DNA of 64,000 nt from Bryopsis sp. KO-2023. Its lineage: Eukaryota; Chlorophyta; Ulvophyceae; Bryopsidales; Bryopsidaceae. The translations under genes were made by a program, and so were the position numbers. The notes under the pieces are model-generated. The model was not told where the DNA came from, searched no databases, and saw only the letters and a list, made by a program, of their open reading frames with translations. The stretch lies in assembly GCA_030272585.1 (NCBI GenBank), contig BSYQ01000001.1, positions 9,439,001 through 9,503,000 on the forward strand, in the 5' to 3' direction. This document shows, piece by piece, positions 24,201 to 36,356 of this stretch. Numbering within the stretch: the stretch's first letter is position 1; each line of letters opens with the position of its first letter.

Positions 24201-27200
24201 TCGTAAATCCATCCAGCCACAACCTTAGTCATCAAAGACAAGCCTCTGGGGAAGTTTCCAGTGTTGTTCTCCCTCAGACTGAATTCGATCGTATTGATCG
24301 CCGCCTCCACGGCAGACTCAGCAAACCCTTCCTTGCGCAGCCTTTTCAGCTCATCGATGATCACTTTCTCGACCTTGTCCGTGTCTTCCGGTTTCACACC
24401 CTTGAGGCCAATCCCAAAGAACGGTTGCAGCATATCGTCCTCGATGCCGAAACCTGTGACTGACTCTCCGAGGCCGCTGTCGTTCAGAGCCTTGTACAGA
24501 GGGGCTGCAGGGGTGCCCAGCAACAAGTACTCCAAGAATCCGACGGCAATGCCGGTTTCTGTGTCGAACGCCTCTTCGGACAGCAGGTAATTCAGAGAGA
24601 CGAAGCACTGAGGAAGAACACGCATGCACACACAGGTATGTCAAGGAAATTGATATTTCATGGATGATTGAAACTTTTCGCCATGTCCAGGATGGATACC
24701 GTGCAGCACTTGAACAGATGCTGACAAGAGTGATCAATCATTATGATTAGCAGCCTGTTTTCCTGCGGTCTTCGAAGTCTTGATGTTTTGTTTTTCTGCG
24801 GTTTTCGAAGTCTTAATGTTTTGGGTGGAGGGAGGTGAGCAACCAGTTGTTCAACCCCCCCCCCCCTCCCCTTATTTTCCTCTTCTTCTTTTCTCTACTA
24901 TGATTTGCAAACACCCAGGGTTTTTGGTTGGATTTAGATTGAATTTCTTAAGAATAAAACCCTGAGATTTGCAACCTGTGTGGACAAAACAAGGACAAGA
25001 GTCTTGTCTCCCGGAATCACCATTTTTTAAGCCAGTGCAGTCCGATTATTTTCATACCTTTTCTTCGCCTTCCCCAGCGGAGTAGGTATCAACCACGGTC
25101 CTTGGCTCCTTCAACATAGGCTGCTTTTTCACCTTGGAGTCCACGTCCCTCTTCTCAAACTGGTCGAGATATCCTCCAAGGATCCTCAGGCGCTCCACAG
25201 GAGCGTCATTCCCGTAGAACCAGAATTTGGCATTACTCGGGTGATAATACGAGCCATGGAAATTCTACAATGTGAAAATTGCGCGCACACACAAATAAAT
25301 CCAAGAGAAAAACTGAACTATTTGAGGATGTTCCCAATATGACTATGAATGCTTTTCCTGTAGTTGAATTATATTGGCAAAAAAGCTCGTTGATCCTAAG
25401 GGAAATGAAGACGGACAAATATTAACACTGAAAATTGTGAACTTTTTCTTTTTTTTCTCCTCCTTTGGAATCCTACATTCAGCAAACCCAACAATGAAGC
25501 GAAAGCAAAAAGAAAAGAAATTTATAGTTTTTCTCAAGCAAAGGTAAGGATAATTGTAACACACCTTGAAGTCCTCAAAAGTCAAATTCGGGATTTCTTC
25601 AGGATTGCCACCGCTGTCATGTCTGTAGTTGTTGTCAGGGAAAATGCTTTGCATTGCCGCTCTGTAGTTGGCGGAGTCCGCAGATGAATAAACTCCCTTC
25701 ATCTCATTGAACACCACACCCTTGAAAGCCAATGGGCTCTGCAACACCATTTCACACTCTCAGTAACTTGACCAATTTCCTCTCCGTACCCCCCCAGAAA
25801 AAAGAAAAAAGAGAGGAAAATTCAACACTACCGTTTCTAATTATATTGTTGAGGGTATATACTCTTAATCTGAAAATCACCATAGAATCGCCTGAGGGGT
25901 GGTGGTGTGCTAATTCCAGCAAAAGTTGACTAAGAACTTTCGAACTTCAAATTCACAGTAGAGCAGCAACAGTTCAGAAATCCTTTCCGATTGCCGTGTC
26001 TGACTCACGTCTTCAGAGTCCAGTTCATAATGCCAGCCCTCCTGCTCAAAAATCATCCGGTCCGACAGACATTTAGGGAAGAATACAGCGTCGAGATACA
26101 CATCCACAAGATTGTAGTAATCTTGGAGGTTGCAGGAAGCCACTGGGTAGAGGGTCCTGTCGGGGTAAGTCATCGCATTGATAAAGGTGTTGAGGGATCC
26201 TTTGATCAACTCAACGAAAGGCTCTTTCATTGGGTATTTTTTGCTGCCGGCCAACACCGAGTGCTCCAGGATGTGGGGGACTCCCTGAGAATTGCTGACA
26301 GGCGTCCGGAAAATCGCCGAGAAAGTTTTGTTCTCGTCGTCGTTCACCAGAGACAAGACTTGTGCTCCTGTTGCAACCCAATGGACAAGATTCAGCCCTC
26401 CACCATGCGAAGTACGTCCAGAGACAAATTGAAGTGTTGGCCATTTTCTTCTTTATTTTGTTTTGATCCTCCTTGTATTTCACAGGGCTGTACAATATTG
26501 CTCCAAGATCCATGTTTACTGAAACTTCCGATGGTGGGTGCTAGCTCATCTCATTAAGAAGATTACATCAAAAGCAATGCAGGAGAGTTATGATCAGATC
26601 CAGTTGGTGCACCTCCATTAATATCTGGAATTCAAATCTCATTTCTGCAAGATTCTGTATCTCCCTTTGTTGTTGTTTTCAGTTTCGGGTTATGACCTGT
26701 TTTGGCATGCTTGTACAGGAGAACGTCAGAGTCATACTCCTTGACAAACTCTTGCTTGATCAAGTCGAACCCGTGCGCCTGCTTCGGGGCATCCACTGAT
26801 TTACGGCTTGGGGGAGGAACAGCAGCGACGCTGAATACCTTCTTAGACGTCGACGCAAACACTGTACAGAAACCAAAACCAACTTATAGATATCACCGAA
26901 AAAAGAAAAAAATATATTAGAGTTTTTCTTTCCTCTCGAAACAGAACTCTCTCCAACGCCCTGTCCCACACCCTGTTGCACGGCCAAGAATTCGTTTCTC
27001 TTTTCTAAAGCTTGATGATGGTGTGTGTACACCCTGTATGCACAAGCAGCGCACCTCGATGACGACCCCCAGGCAAAACTGGACGAGGCTTCAAACTGCT
27101 GCCCTTGCAGAAAGACTTGCACCACTGCTGTCCCGAGAGAAAAGCCTATGGCAAGGAATCAGATTGGCGACGGAAGTGTCAATAAAATAAGTCTGTGTTT

Positions 27201-27340
27201 CTGGTAGGCGCCAAGCGGACGCTACAACAGATCGGCAAACTCACTCACACACACAGACAGACACACACCTTGCTCACGAGGGAGCGTTCGACGCCTACAT
27301 ATCCCCCACGCAACGTTGTAGACCCAGCCAATCCAAGCAT
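21241..27340 (-). CDS. Presequence protease, M16C metallopeptidase (PreP-like), 13 exons
   Basis: Exons in transcription order are 27269-27340, 27055-27145, 26697-26861, 26009-26367, 25565-25738, 25058-25264, 24176-24607, 23702-23902, 23358-23578, 22711-23030, 22098-22453, 21622-21913 and 21241-21512. They join in frame to 1053 residues, the normal PreP length. The inverted zinc motif HILEH (HxxEH) lies near residue 141. It is followed by GSKKYPMKEPFVELIKGSL and the PDRTLYPVA block that marks PreP. The C-terminal M16 halves are also recognisable (for example LPDAKGFTALGRR). PreP degrades cleaved transit peptides and other unfolded peptides inside mitochondria and chloroplasts. The first two exons (about 55 residues) are Gly/Arg/Ser-rich and would be the targeting leader. 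They are the least certain part; the rest is strong. Confidence 0.9.
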
Positions 27341-28209
27341 CGTGTTCAACGCTGCCTCTAACAAGTTTCGTTTGTTTTTTTGGAGCCGTGTCTGTAGGCA
27401 AGGGAGTGCACCATGGAAGAAAAAACAATATGTTGTACGGCGATGTGGATGGCGTACGAGAAGAAACGAGATTGATAGATCACGATGATGATTGATTGAT
27501 TGATCGATTTGGTGTGGGCGTTGGGGCGTTGGGAAACGCCTGCCTTGAGGTCGTGTTCAGCGAGGAGATATTCCCCCCCTGCTGTTTAGCTCCAAATAAG
27601 AATCAGGAATCAGGAATCAGCTTGCACTTGAGTAGGCCAAATAAGAGATGGATCGCGTCTTGAGTTGGCCGCGGAAGGGCATGATTCGGCCTTGCCGCTT
27701 TCCACCACGGGAGACATTTCCCCCCACGCGCAAGTGATGGCGACATTACGTGATGATTTCAAGGTCCATTTGCGACACAGGCGTTTGATGTGTTTGAGTA
27801 AGGGCGAAACTGAACCTCCAGAATGTATGTGCTGGGCTGTTGGGTGGGCGGTGCGACAGATCTGCTTCCTTGTGAGAGCATTGTTGGAAATGTCCAAACA
27901 GTCGTGGCCCCGTAGTACTGTGCCTCATTTTCCCTCCTCGGCGAAATACAGCCACGAACAGTTCACAGGCCCCCACATTCCTCACCGCTCCATTTTCACA
28001 TCCCCACCCCCTTACACCTGACACTTGACTATCACCTCGTGAAATCCAAGAAGAGACGGCAACCCTGACGTAAGAGTGCCTCTTTCAGAACAAGCGCGAA
28101 AAGGGTTTGTCCGTGTTTTCGTTCGGTGGGTTGGGTTGGAATGTGATATACGACAGGGATTCTCAGTTGTTTGGCGAACGCACTGACACGCCCGCGCGTT
28201 GCTTGCAGA
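27341..28209. promoter_or_regulatory. Divergent intergenic region between PreP and folate-receptor-like genes
   Basis: The two starts face away across 870 bp. Short repeats (GATT near 27490, AATCAGG near 27605) are present. No exon was supported, so this interval should contain both promoters. Confidence 0.35.
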
Positions 28210-31200
28210 ATGTCTTCATTGTTGCTCCAGTCCGGTTTGCTGTTGTGTGCGGTGTCACTGGTGTGGGCGAACTGCGATGTTTGCCACTTGAGGAACGATC
28301 ACACCAAAGATTTCGCCACACCCTTCGAAGAAGACGTGAGCGAATACAAGAACTGCCAGGCGTACAAGGACAACGCATGCTGCTCGCTATCCACAGTGAA
28401 CAGGTAGCTTGCGGTGTTCGTTGAGTGTACTGAGTGTTCTTCCCTCTCTTCTCCGACCCGACTGCCACGGTGCGAGTTTGTTTCCGTCTGTGTGTACATC
28501 GGTTGTTGCGGCGATTCGTGAAAACGACATCCAGCAAGGCACGGGGCAGCGGCCACGGCGGCTGGAAAACGTAAACGCATTACGTTTGGGGACCAGTTTC
28601 TGTAATCGATTCGCTGCAAATCACCATCTGAGATGATGACGTAATCCCATGCGGTCGATTAGTAATATTTTGGTTTAACCAAAAGCATCTTTGGACCCTG
28701 CCTTCCAGTCCATAGGGGATCTCTTCAGAAGCAACACTCCATGAATGTCAAAGATCTTTTGACCGGAGGGTGGCGGAGCATCTCATGATTATTTAGCTTG
28801 ACGGGGTTTCTGACTACATTTTGCAGGATCGATGATTTGTATCCTGGTTATCGGTTCGACCGGTGCGATAACGCCAAGGGAATTCCCAAGAAGCTGAGTG
28901 CCAAGTGTGCTCAGTTCTACTTGGATGAATATTGCTTCTACGAGTGCGATGTGAACGTGGGAAAATACAGGTAAGCTGATCCCCCGAGAATCTGGCCGAA
29001 TATTTGTTCTGGAGGGATGTCTGTCCAGACGTCCAGATGTACATGTGTGCATACATTCTCTGATTTTGTTCTACATCTGCAGGCGGCATTTGAAGTGTGG
29101 GGAAGAGGACGAAGGCAACAGCTGGGAGGTTTTCCAGATGCCCATCAAAGCTTCAACCTGCGACGATTGGTACAAGGCCTGCAAAAATGATTACATTTGC
29201 GGGACCCCCGAAAACAAATCCTTTTTTGCTGAGCTCGAGTGCACATACGAAGTGAACGAAGACGGAGAGGAGACGGGCACCTGCCGAAAATTCAAAGACG
29301 TGTACAAGAATGGGAAAGAAGTTTGTGAGGAGATGTGGGGCAGGGCGTTTGTGTACGAAGAGCGAGAGGACCTCGCATTCACCATGCAGTTCGAAGGGAA
29401 GAACCCCAACAACGATATTCACGTCAGCGTGGCTTTCCCGGATCCGTGCCCAGATCATGATATCGCTACCGTAAAGGAAGGGTGCGAAGGTATGTCTTCA
29501 GGGGGATTTCTGGGTTTTTCCCCCCAAAAAAACCTGGCAGCACAGCTGTACTGGGGGGTGGTGTGTCTAACCTCCCAACCATGTATATCCTTCCATTAAG
29601 AACATGCCAAAAATATACGTTAGAAAACAATGTGAAAAAGGATGTGAAAACACAGTTTGGAGAAGAGAACGAATTATGTTATAGCTTAAAACGGCTCGAC
29701 AGTTGTTTTCTGTGCAGAAAGGAGCGATCTGGCTTTCATACTTGCCTTTTGCATTTGTGGCATTGGTTGATTGGTGTCTGTCATTTTTCTTCCCAACATT
29801 TGTCACAGGTTCCGAACTCCATCCTTCCGGAGCGCTCGTCCCCCACGACTGCGAAGTGTGCCATTTGAGAAACGAACACAGCCTCGACGTTTCCAAGCCA
29901 AAATCCCAATCCTTGGGGAAATGCAGCAAATACGATGCCAACGCTTGCTGCTCTTCCGAAACGGGGGCCAAAATCGAAGACCACACTTTGTATGGAGCGG
30001 ACTATGCATGGGATCGTTGCTACGAAAACAAAAACATTGGCGAGTTTCCGCCCAAGTGCTGGAGATGGTTTGTCGAAGAGTATTGCTTCTATGAGTGCGA
30101 TGTGAGTGCCGGAAAGTACAGGAAGCATGCCCTTTGTGAAGAGAATTCCTGGCAAATAAGCAAGCTTCCCCTTAAAGCGTCCGAGTGCGATCAGTGGTAT
30201 GATGATTGCAAAGATACGCTCTTCTGCACTTGTTTGGATAAGGTATGATCGGCTTCCCTGTTTTTTTTTCTTTTTCTTATTGATGTTGAAAAAAGTATAA
30301 TGGAAAAAAGGGGAGGGGGGGGGGTCGGGAGGGAAGATATGAAAATTTCGAAAAGACATGCTGTTTGAAACTCTCAGCCTCAATGCAACACATTTGGAAA
30401 AAAAAAAGAACAAAGCTGATATGCAATAAAATTTTTGAAAATTCATGACTAAAAAGAGTGCACATGCGTAGGTTATAGAACAAGCAAAATGATGTGGGGT
30501 TTTTAGTCATTTTTGTCTTTTTTTTTGTGCAGGACGGCTGCCGAAGCGACGGTGTTTCAAGGGTTCCCAAATCGTTTTTCTCTTTGCCTTCGCTGAACTG
30601 CACGGAGGATCAATGCAAAACTTTTGGCGATATTTACGACGACGGCAAGGACTTGTGCGAGAGTTTGTGGGATGGATCCTTCGCGTACGAAAGGCACGAG
30701 AGGGCGGCCTACTCTTTGATCTGGAACCCTGCCAAGCACAATGGAAACCCCAACAGCTTTGTGAACACTCATTTGGAATTCCCTGAAAATTGCCCTGGAT
30801 TCAACGGATCAAAGGTAGGACAAGCACAGACGCATATCGATAGATCTTCTGGATCAAATCTTTCAGATCGATTTTGAACTAGGGAAACGCAGCTCGCTCT
30901 GGATGCACAGAAGAAATTCGTTTTGGTTCGATTTTTTTGTTTGATTGATGGCGTTGAGTTGTTGGCGATCTAAGTGACGAAAAGGAAAAACAAAACATTA
31001 AAAAAAACTATTTAAAAAAAATAACTTTATTGCTTTATGAAGTTTGCAGATGAAGACATGTTTTTAGGGGTTAAAAATTCATATTTGACGGGCAAATGTG
31101 ATCGTTTTGTCGCAGGCGCTCTGCGAGGAGGAGGAGGAGGAGGTGGAGGGAGATGAGGAAGTGGTGGAGCAAACGGTTGAATTGAAGAACGATCCAGAAA

Positions 31201-31277
31201 ATTCGGTTTCATCCATATCTTTGCTTGCCGTCTGGAATGTCGTGGTCATTTCTGCGCTCGTGGCCGCTATCCTTTAA
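28210..31277 (+). CDS. Secreted protein with two folate-receptor-like modules, 6 exons
   Basis: Exons are 28210-28403, 28827-28970, 29083-29489, 29809-30242, 30533-30814 and 31116-31277, giving 540 residues. A signal peptide (about 1-21) ends just before the first Cys module. The Cys-rich module occurs twice. Both copies contain CHLRN, a nearby ACCS motif, YCFYECDV and the same GKYR sequence. The CC pair and the CFYEC segment fit the folate receptor/riboflavin-binding family (FolR, Pfam PF03024). An acidic Glu/Val linker and a hydrophobic C-terminal tail (VWNVVVISALVAAIL) suggest a GPI anchor or single membrane anchor. Animal members bind folate or riboflavin with one module. Here two are fused in tandem, about 45-50% alike by eye. 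Ligand and role are unknown. Confidence 0.78.
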
Positions 31278-32785
31278 GTTTGATTTTCGCTCTATGAGCT
31301 GCCACCACCCAGGGATCAGATGTAGGTGTCCATTTCAGAAACCAACGAAAGTAGGAAATCGGAGTCCTCAAGAAAGTGAATCAATGGATTGTCCAGTTTT
31401 CGAAATTTGAAATGGAAACAGGCACAATTTAAAAGATGTTATCCGGGAGGATTGATTTCTGCAAAATTTTGAATGGATGGATGGATCCACGCATAAATTT
31501 CCTTGAATGGTAAAAGTTTACTGTAACACACCGTTGACGTTTTATTTTTTATTTTTTTGCTGCAGGGGGGGTTCACATGTGCAAGCCCAGGGCTATGAGA
31601 ATATCCGTGAATGAAAAAATATGATTAGAAATATCCCTTTGCCCTCGCCGGGAGACAAGTGTTGGAAAACCTACCTGCCCCTCTTGCTTTTTTTTCTTTT
31701 TTTTTCTTTTTTTGTTTCTTTGAAATCCAAGAAAACTGATGGCAAATTTTGTATAGGCAGTCATCTCGATTTCCCTTTCATCCGGCATTCTATTGACTTA
31801 CTCAGCATCTCGGCATGGAGTCCCATGTCTTTGAACCTTTCAATATTTTTTTTTTTCTCCTTTTTCTGTTTTTTTCTATTTTTTTTTTATTTTGCGATCG
31901 AAGGAAAGAGAGGGGGAGGGGGGCGCGGGGGGGAGGGGCAGGAGGGGGGTTTATCAGCAGATATCAGAGTTGTGTGAAAGCTCTGATATTTCTTTTTTTT
32001 CTTTTTTATTAGGTCCTCCTTCGATAGAGAGACCGATGAGATTAAAAAAATATATATACAAAAAGAATCGTGGTTTTGTCGATTGTAGGTTTTTGCTCAG
32101 TGATATCGTGCTGCATGGAGAGAGCTTATGGTTTTTCTTTTTCGTTTATTTGTTGATGGGGATTGTGTATGGGCACCACGATTAATCCATAATTAGGTAG
32201 GGGGGTTTCGTTGCCAAGGGGGAGGACTGTTGATTCTCTTGTCAACAACAAAAAATATATATATGAGAGGGGGTCTTTAAAAATGTTATTCCTGTGATGA
32301 AAAAAAAAAAAAAAAATCGAGAAAAACAAACAAACAGAGTTTGAAATCTTTGAACAAGAATTCATGGATGATTGTGTTTAGGTGTAGTTTGGTTGTGGGG
32401 GTTTCTTTCAGGTTGGATTGAGTGAAGGGCAGTCTGTGGTGGTGTGCTGTCAATTGATGATCTTGATGTCCGTTGGATTTTTTTCTCCTTCTCTTTAAGA
32501 AACCGAAAAAGGAATTCACATTTCTCGTGTTCTTTGTCAAAAATCGCATGCGCTCGCTTCGAATCCTCGGCCAGGCAGCGTCGAGTGGTATTGGGTGTTC
32601 GCCTCGGTTTCTGCTCGTCGATAATAACGCGTCTTTTCGTTCCGTTTCGCTCCACGGGTATCTCAGGATCTATGATAGGGGTGACAAGGGTTTTGGTTCT
32701 TCTGATAACATTTGAAGATTTGGTTTGTTTTTTGTCTTGGAGATTCTGTTTGCTTTTTTGGACGAGTTTCTCGATTTGTTTTCCG
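31278..32785. other. Intergenic, poly-T rich, no supported gene
   Basis: Long T and G runs dominate. A charged minus-strand frame at about 32420-32700 has no ATG in a good place and no known motif. The interval separates the folate-receptor-like gene from the LINE. Confidence 0.4.
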
Positions 32786-33095
32786 CAATAGAAGCTAATT
32801 ACACAAGTCCGTATTTATGTCCACAATCCATCAACCTCAAACCCAATACTGTATCTACCCTCGATCAAAAGCAAAAGAATCAAACGACAAAGAAGATCGC
32901 TCCAAAAAAGCGTTTCCCTGAGGCCGATGTAAAGAAGAAGCCACAATAGAAGCTAATTACACAAGTCCGTATTTATGTCCACAATCCATCAACCTCAAAC
33001 CCAATACTGTGTCTACCCTCGATCAAAAGCAAAAGAATCAAACGACAAAGAAGATCGCTCCAAAAAAGCGTTACCCTGAGGCCGATGTAAAGAAA
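32786..33095 (-). repeat. Tandem 158-bp duplication of the LINE 3' end
   Basis: Positions 32786-32943 repeat almost exactly at 32944-33095, with a period of 158 bp and few substitutions (one A/G and one T/A were noted). The unit covers the last codons of the ORF and the following bases. The T/A change is silent in the minus-strand ORF. Confidence 0.88.
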
Positions 33096-36000
33096 GAGAG
33101 AGCTGCTGCCACGCTCTTTCAACAACAACTGAAACCGGGAGATCTTGACAAGTCGCAACTGCGCGGGATAAAGAACGAATTAAATGACCACTGTCCGAAG
33201 AAAACCCGCCAAAAGACTCGGCCGCAAAACAGATAAAATCAAACCCCAAACGATGACATTTCTCAGCCACTTGAGCCTTGCGATCCACACAACGTAAAAT
33301 GCCCGCCCCCGCTTCGCGAGTAGCCCGAGCCAAAGTGGCTTGCTGTAAAGGATGCGAAACAGTGACATCAATAACACACGCCTTACCATGCCGCCAAGAC
33401 GGAAAAAATACGTCGGCCGGACGCTCAAAAGAAGAATCTACGTGCAACTCCATGCGAGGACGCACACCCGCCGACCGAGAAAAATGGAACAAAAAGTTCC
33501 GGATACTATTATGACGAGCCAAAACACTGCCCCCCACTTGGCACATGATAGCATGATCACCAAAAACATCCATGGACGAATGACACATGGGACAAACAGC
33601 GCCATCCTCATACATGGGGAGACCCAACCGCCATCGTAATAGAATATTGAACGCCGCCGAAGAAAGCTCCGTCCCCAACGCCTGATTAGGCAAAGCAGAA
33701 AGGTAAGCCCCAGAATAAGGAAGAGAGAGACTTCGCAAACGCGCCTCATCCCGCCGGAACCCTTGACGCAAAAGAGCATCAAACCGCCGCTCCCCAACCA
33801 GCAACGTCAACGCTTTCTGGGTAACCTGCTCCTTCGCGAACCACTCCTCGGGGGAACTGAGTGCTGCTGGCGGCAAAATATCATCAAGTTGCACAGCGGC
33901 AAAGCTCCACGAAGGATGGTTTGAAGAAAAAGAAACCCCCGAAAGAATCGACAAATCATGACGAACAAAATGTAGAGAAGAAAAATAGGCTACTGCATGA
34001 AACCAACTTCCAGCCGAAATCCCAAGTCCCCCACTACGAACCGGCAGGCTGGTTTGCAACCAAGCCATCGAAGATAAAGATAAACAAAAAAACTGTTCCA
34101 TAGAATCCCGTAACAAACCATCAAAGCGGTCCAAGAAGTGTTGGACACTGCTATACAAACAAGGAGGAGTAGTGCGAAAAAGATGCACCACTCGACATGC
34201 CCCTAAACAGGAGCGCAAAAAAAGAAATTGTAGCTGAGAATCAGCAACCTCAGAAATACACTCAACCAACGACTTAACTTGCTCATATCGACGATCCAAA
34301 AACGGTGTAACCCACTCATCAGACCCAAACGGGGCCCCCAACACATCCGCCCCCCAACAAGTACCAAACGAACGTGACAATTCCCTAGGAAGCGAATCCG
34401 CGGAAGGAGCTGAAGGCCAAAAGAGTTCACATTTGTGACGATTAATGTGAATCCCATGATGGGGGCCTAAATCACAAAGAAACTGAAAAAAACTGGACAC
34501 TTGGTCAACTGGACCCCCAATGGTGCCGTCATCTAAATACCATAAATCCAAAGGAACAGAACACACTTCTCGAACTTCTTGAAGCACCTTTTCCAAACCC
34601 AAAGAAAATAAAAAGGGTGCCAAAGGATCCCCTTGCTGCACTCCAATGTGACTAAAAAGTGTACGGTCCCCACACACTAGACGACAAGGCTGAGAATATG
34701 AAGAAAAAACCCATTCCGCCATATCTGGAAAATGGGTATTAACCTCATGAAAAACAGAAGTTCGATTCACCAAATTGAAAGCATTCTCCATGTCGATCTT
34801 TAAGAAAACAAAATCAGACGAAGCATGGTGAGAAGCTAAAAACAAACGAGAACTATGCACCACCGATTCTGCACCACAGGCTGCAGCTACCCCCCTTTGG
34901 TGCGGACCAAGAAAATCCGCCATTTCCCCACGAAAACATCCACAAAAACATTTGCTAACGAGACGACGAAAAACGTCGCCAACAGCTATCGGCCTTACCC
35001 CCACACCCTTTTTTTTAAAAGGTATTAGCGACGCAGTTACCAGACGATCCATAAGATCCACCGGCAGACGCCCCCGTGCCAAGAAATTGACAAACGAACA
35101 AAGGGTCGCCGACACCCTCGCCGAAATACGGGGAGCTGATCCTCGTGTAGCGTCTTGCAAATGTTCGGGACGGATACCCGATGGTCCTGGAGAAGATGCG
35201 CGCGGAAACTTGAATAGGTGGTTCAGCACAACATCTTCCGTAAAAGAGAACTCCGACTCCACATGATGCCCACGGGACGGCAAGGCTTCGACCGGATGTT
35301 TAGCTCGAAGAGCCTCCACCACTTCCTCCGACATGGGATGGATTCCCGAAGACTGTAACGCCTGACACGCCCGGCTGAGTTGCCCTTCCCGTGCTAACGT
35401 TTTGGCGCGGTGTAACGCCTGACTCGAAGAAGAACGACTTGGGATAGCGGACTGTTGAGAAAGGAACACGGACCACAACTCGTTCACTTCCCCCCGCTGC
35501 CAAGCTTGACACGCAGCAACCACGGATTGTCCAGCCCGAAATCTCTGACGACCACGAGGGATGGGAGAAAGGCAACACCGCGCAACCAAAAACAGCAGCT
35601 TCATCGAGGTGTCGTCAGCCTTGGACAGCACCCCTTGCAACACCGAAGAGAGAACTTCCCCCCAAATACGACGCGCCACCCGGGGAATGTGTCGAATAGT
35701 GCGCTTGGGCGCTCGAAAAATGTCGTCCCACGAGATGTTGGAGATATCCGGCCGAGCAGAAGTGAGAGGAGGGCGAGGGGCTGCAGAAGAACTAGCAGGG
35801 AGAGGAGGAGCCGGGACAAGAGTGGATGGGGGAAGTGGGGGAGGGGCAGGGGTGGTAGAACGAGGCACCAGGGAGTGGGGTGGGGCGGACAATTGGGGAG
35901 GGGCGGACGATTGGGGAGGGGCGGACGATTGGGGAGGGGCGGACGATTGGGATTGGGGAGGGGCGAGAGACGGAGAAGGGGCGAGGGACCGACAGGACCG

Positions 36001-36192
36001 CAATCGAGAATGGATCGATTGACAGCGATCACAGGGAAGCCGGTTCCACCGCTGAAAATACGCCGCGGGCACAACATCCAACTCACGAAAATGGGCGGAG
36101 CTCACATGAGAATGTAAACTGGACGCGGTGAGCCAACCACGCCGATGACGAGGACAAGTGGGAACAGGACAAAAATGCAACATGGAACTCAT
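33013..36192 (-). CDS. LINE ORF: zinc finger, reverse transcriptase and restriction-like endonuclease
   Basis: The ORF is 1059 residues with no stop or frameshift. The N-terminus has a C2H2-like finger (CPVPTCPRH... with HSHVSSAH) and a second Cys cluster. A Pro/Ser-rich stretch with an 18-bp DNA repeat follows. The reverse transcriptase core includes MENAFNLV, GVQQGDPLAPFLFS and the catalytic YLDDG near residue 551. The C-terminal part carries a CCHC knuckle (CPMC... GDHAIMC, about 870-888). After it comes RPADVFFPSW... VIDVTVSHP near 931, the PD-(D/E)xK-like signature of restriction-like endonucleases. This order (zinc finger, RT, CCHC, REL) is that of R2/NeSL/CRE-type LINEs, which nick DNA and prime reverse transcription at the target. 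There is no apurinic endonuclease domain. An intact frame suggests recent activity. Confidence 0.85.
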   Translation of the reverse strand: MSSMLHFCPVPTCPRHRRGWLTASSLHSHVSSAHFRELDVVPAAYFQRWNRLPCDRCQSIHSRLRSCRSLAPSPSLAPPQSQSSAPPQSSAPPQSSAPPQLSAPPHSLVPRSTTPAPPPLPPSTLVPAPPLPASSSAAPRPPLTSARPDISNISWDDIFRAPKRTIRHIPRVARRIWGEVLSSVLQGVLSKADDTSMKLLFLVARCCLSPIPRGRQRFRAGQSVVAACQAWQRGEVNELWSVFLSQQSAIPSRSSSSQALHRAKTLAREGQLSRACQALQSSGIHPMSEEVVEALRAKHPVEALPSRGHHVESEFSFTEDVVLNHLFKFPRASSPGPSGIRPEHLQDATRGSAPRISARVSATLCSFVNFLARGRLPVDLMDRLVTASLIPFKKKGVGVRPIAVGDVFRRLVSKCFCGCFRGEMADFLGPHQRGVAAACGAESVVHSSRLFLASHHASSDFVFLKIDMENAFNLVNRTSVFHEVNTHFPDMAEWVFSSYSQPCRLVCGDRTLFSHIGVQQGDPLAPFLFSLGLEKVLQEVREVCSVPLDLWYLDDGTIGGPVDQVSSFFQFLCDLGPHHGIHINRHKCELFWPSAPSADSLPRELSRSFGTCWGADVLGAPFGSDEWVTPFLDRRYEQVKSLVECISEVADSQLQFLFLRSCLGACRVVHLFRTTPPCLYSSVQHFLDRFDGLLRDSMEQFFCLSLSSMAWLQTSLPVRSGGLGISAGSWFHAVAYFSSLHFVRHDLSILSGVSFSSNHPSWSFAAVQLDDILPPAALSSPEEWFAKEQVTQKALTLLVGERRFDALLRQGFRRDEARLRSLSLPYSGAYLSALPNQALGTELSSAAFNILLRWRLGLPMYEDGAVCPMCHSSMDVFGDHAIMCQVGGSVLARHNSIRNFLFHFSRSAGVRPRMELHVDSSFERPADVFFPSWRHGKACVIDVTVSHPLQQATLARATREAGAGILRCVDRKAQVAEKCHRLGFDFICFAAESFGGFSSDSGHLIRSLSRAVATCQDLPVSVVVERAWQQLSLSLHRPQGNAFLERSSLSFDSFAFDRG
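35882..35955 (-). repeat. 18-bp tandem repeat coding Pro/Ser-rich repeats in the LINE ORF
   Basis: About four copies of GGGGCGGACGATTGGGGA lie in the LINE ORF, read on the minus strand as repeats of the type APPQSS. The repeat keeps the reading frame. Confidence 0.85.
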
Positions 36193-36356
36193 TTGGGGAC
36201 GGGAAGAAGCGAAGAGGTAAGGGGAACATCGTCAGGTAATTTACGCACTTGCCGAGCGGCTTCTTCGTGTGTAATCATGATTTGATTTGATCAGGATCTA
36301 TGCTCTCCGAAAAATATACAACACAATTCCACAGAAAAAAAACGGATCACGAGGTT

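Noticed and set aside
32362..32655. Charged minus-strand frame downstream of the LINE
   Set aside because: It begins at GTG rather than ATG, has no domain and no splice partner. It could be remnant host DNA.
35455..36117. Plus-strand frames opposite the LINE ORF (up to 220 residues)
   Set aside because: They are shadows of the Pro-rich coding region of the LINE. The minus-strand frame carries the RT and endonuclease motifs.
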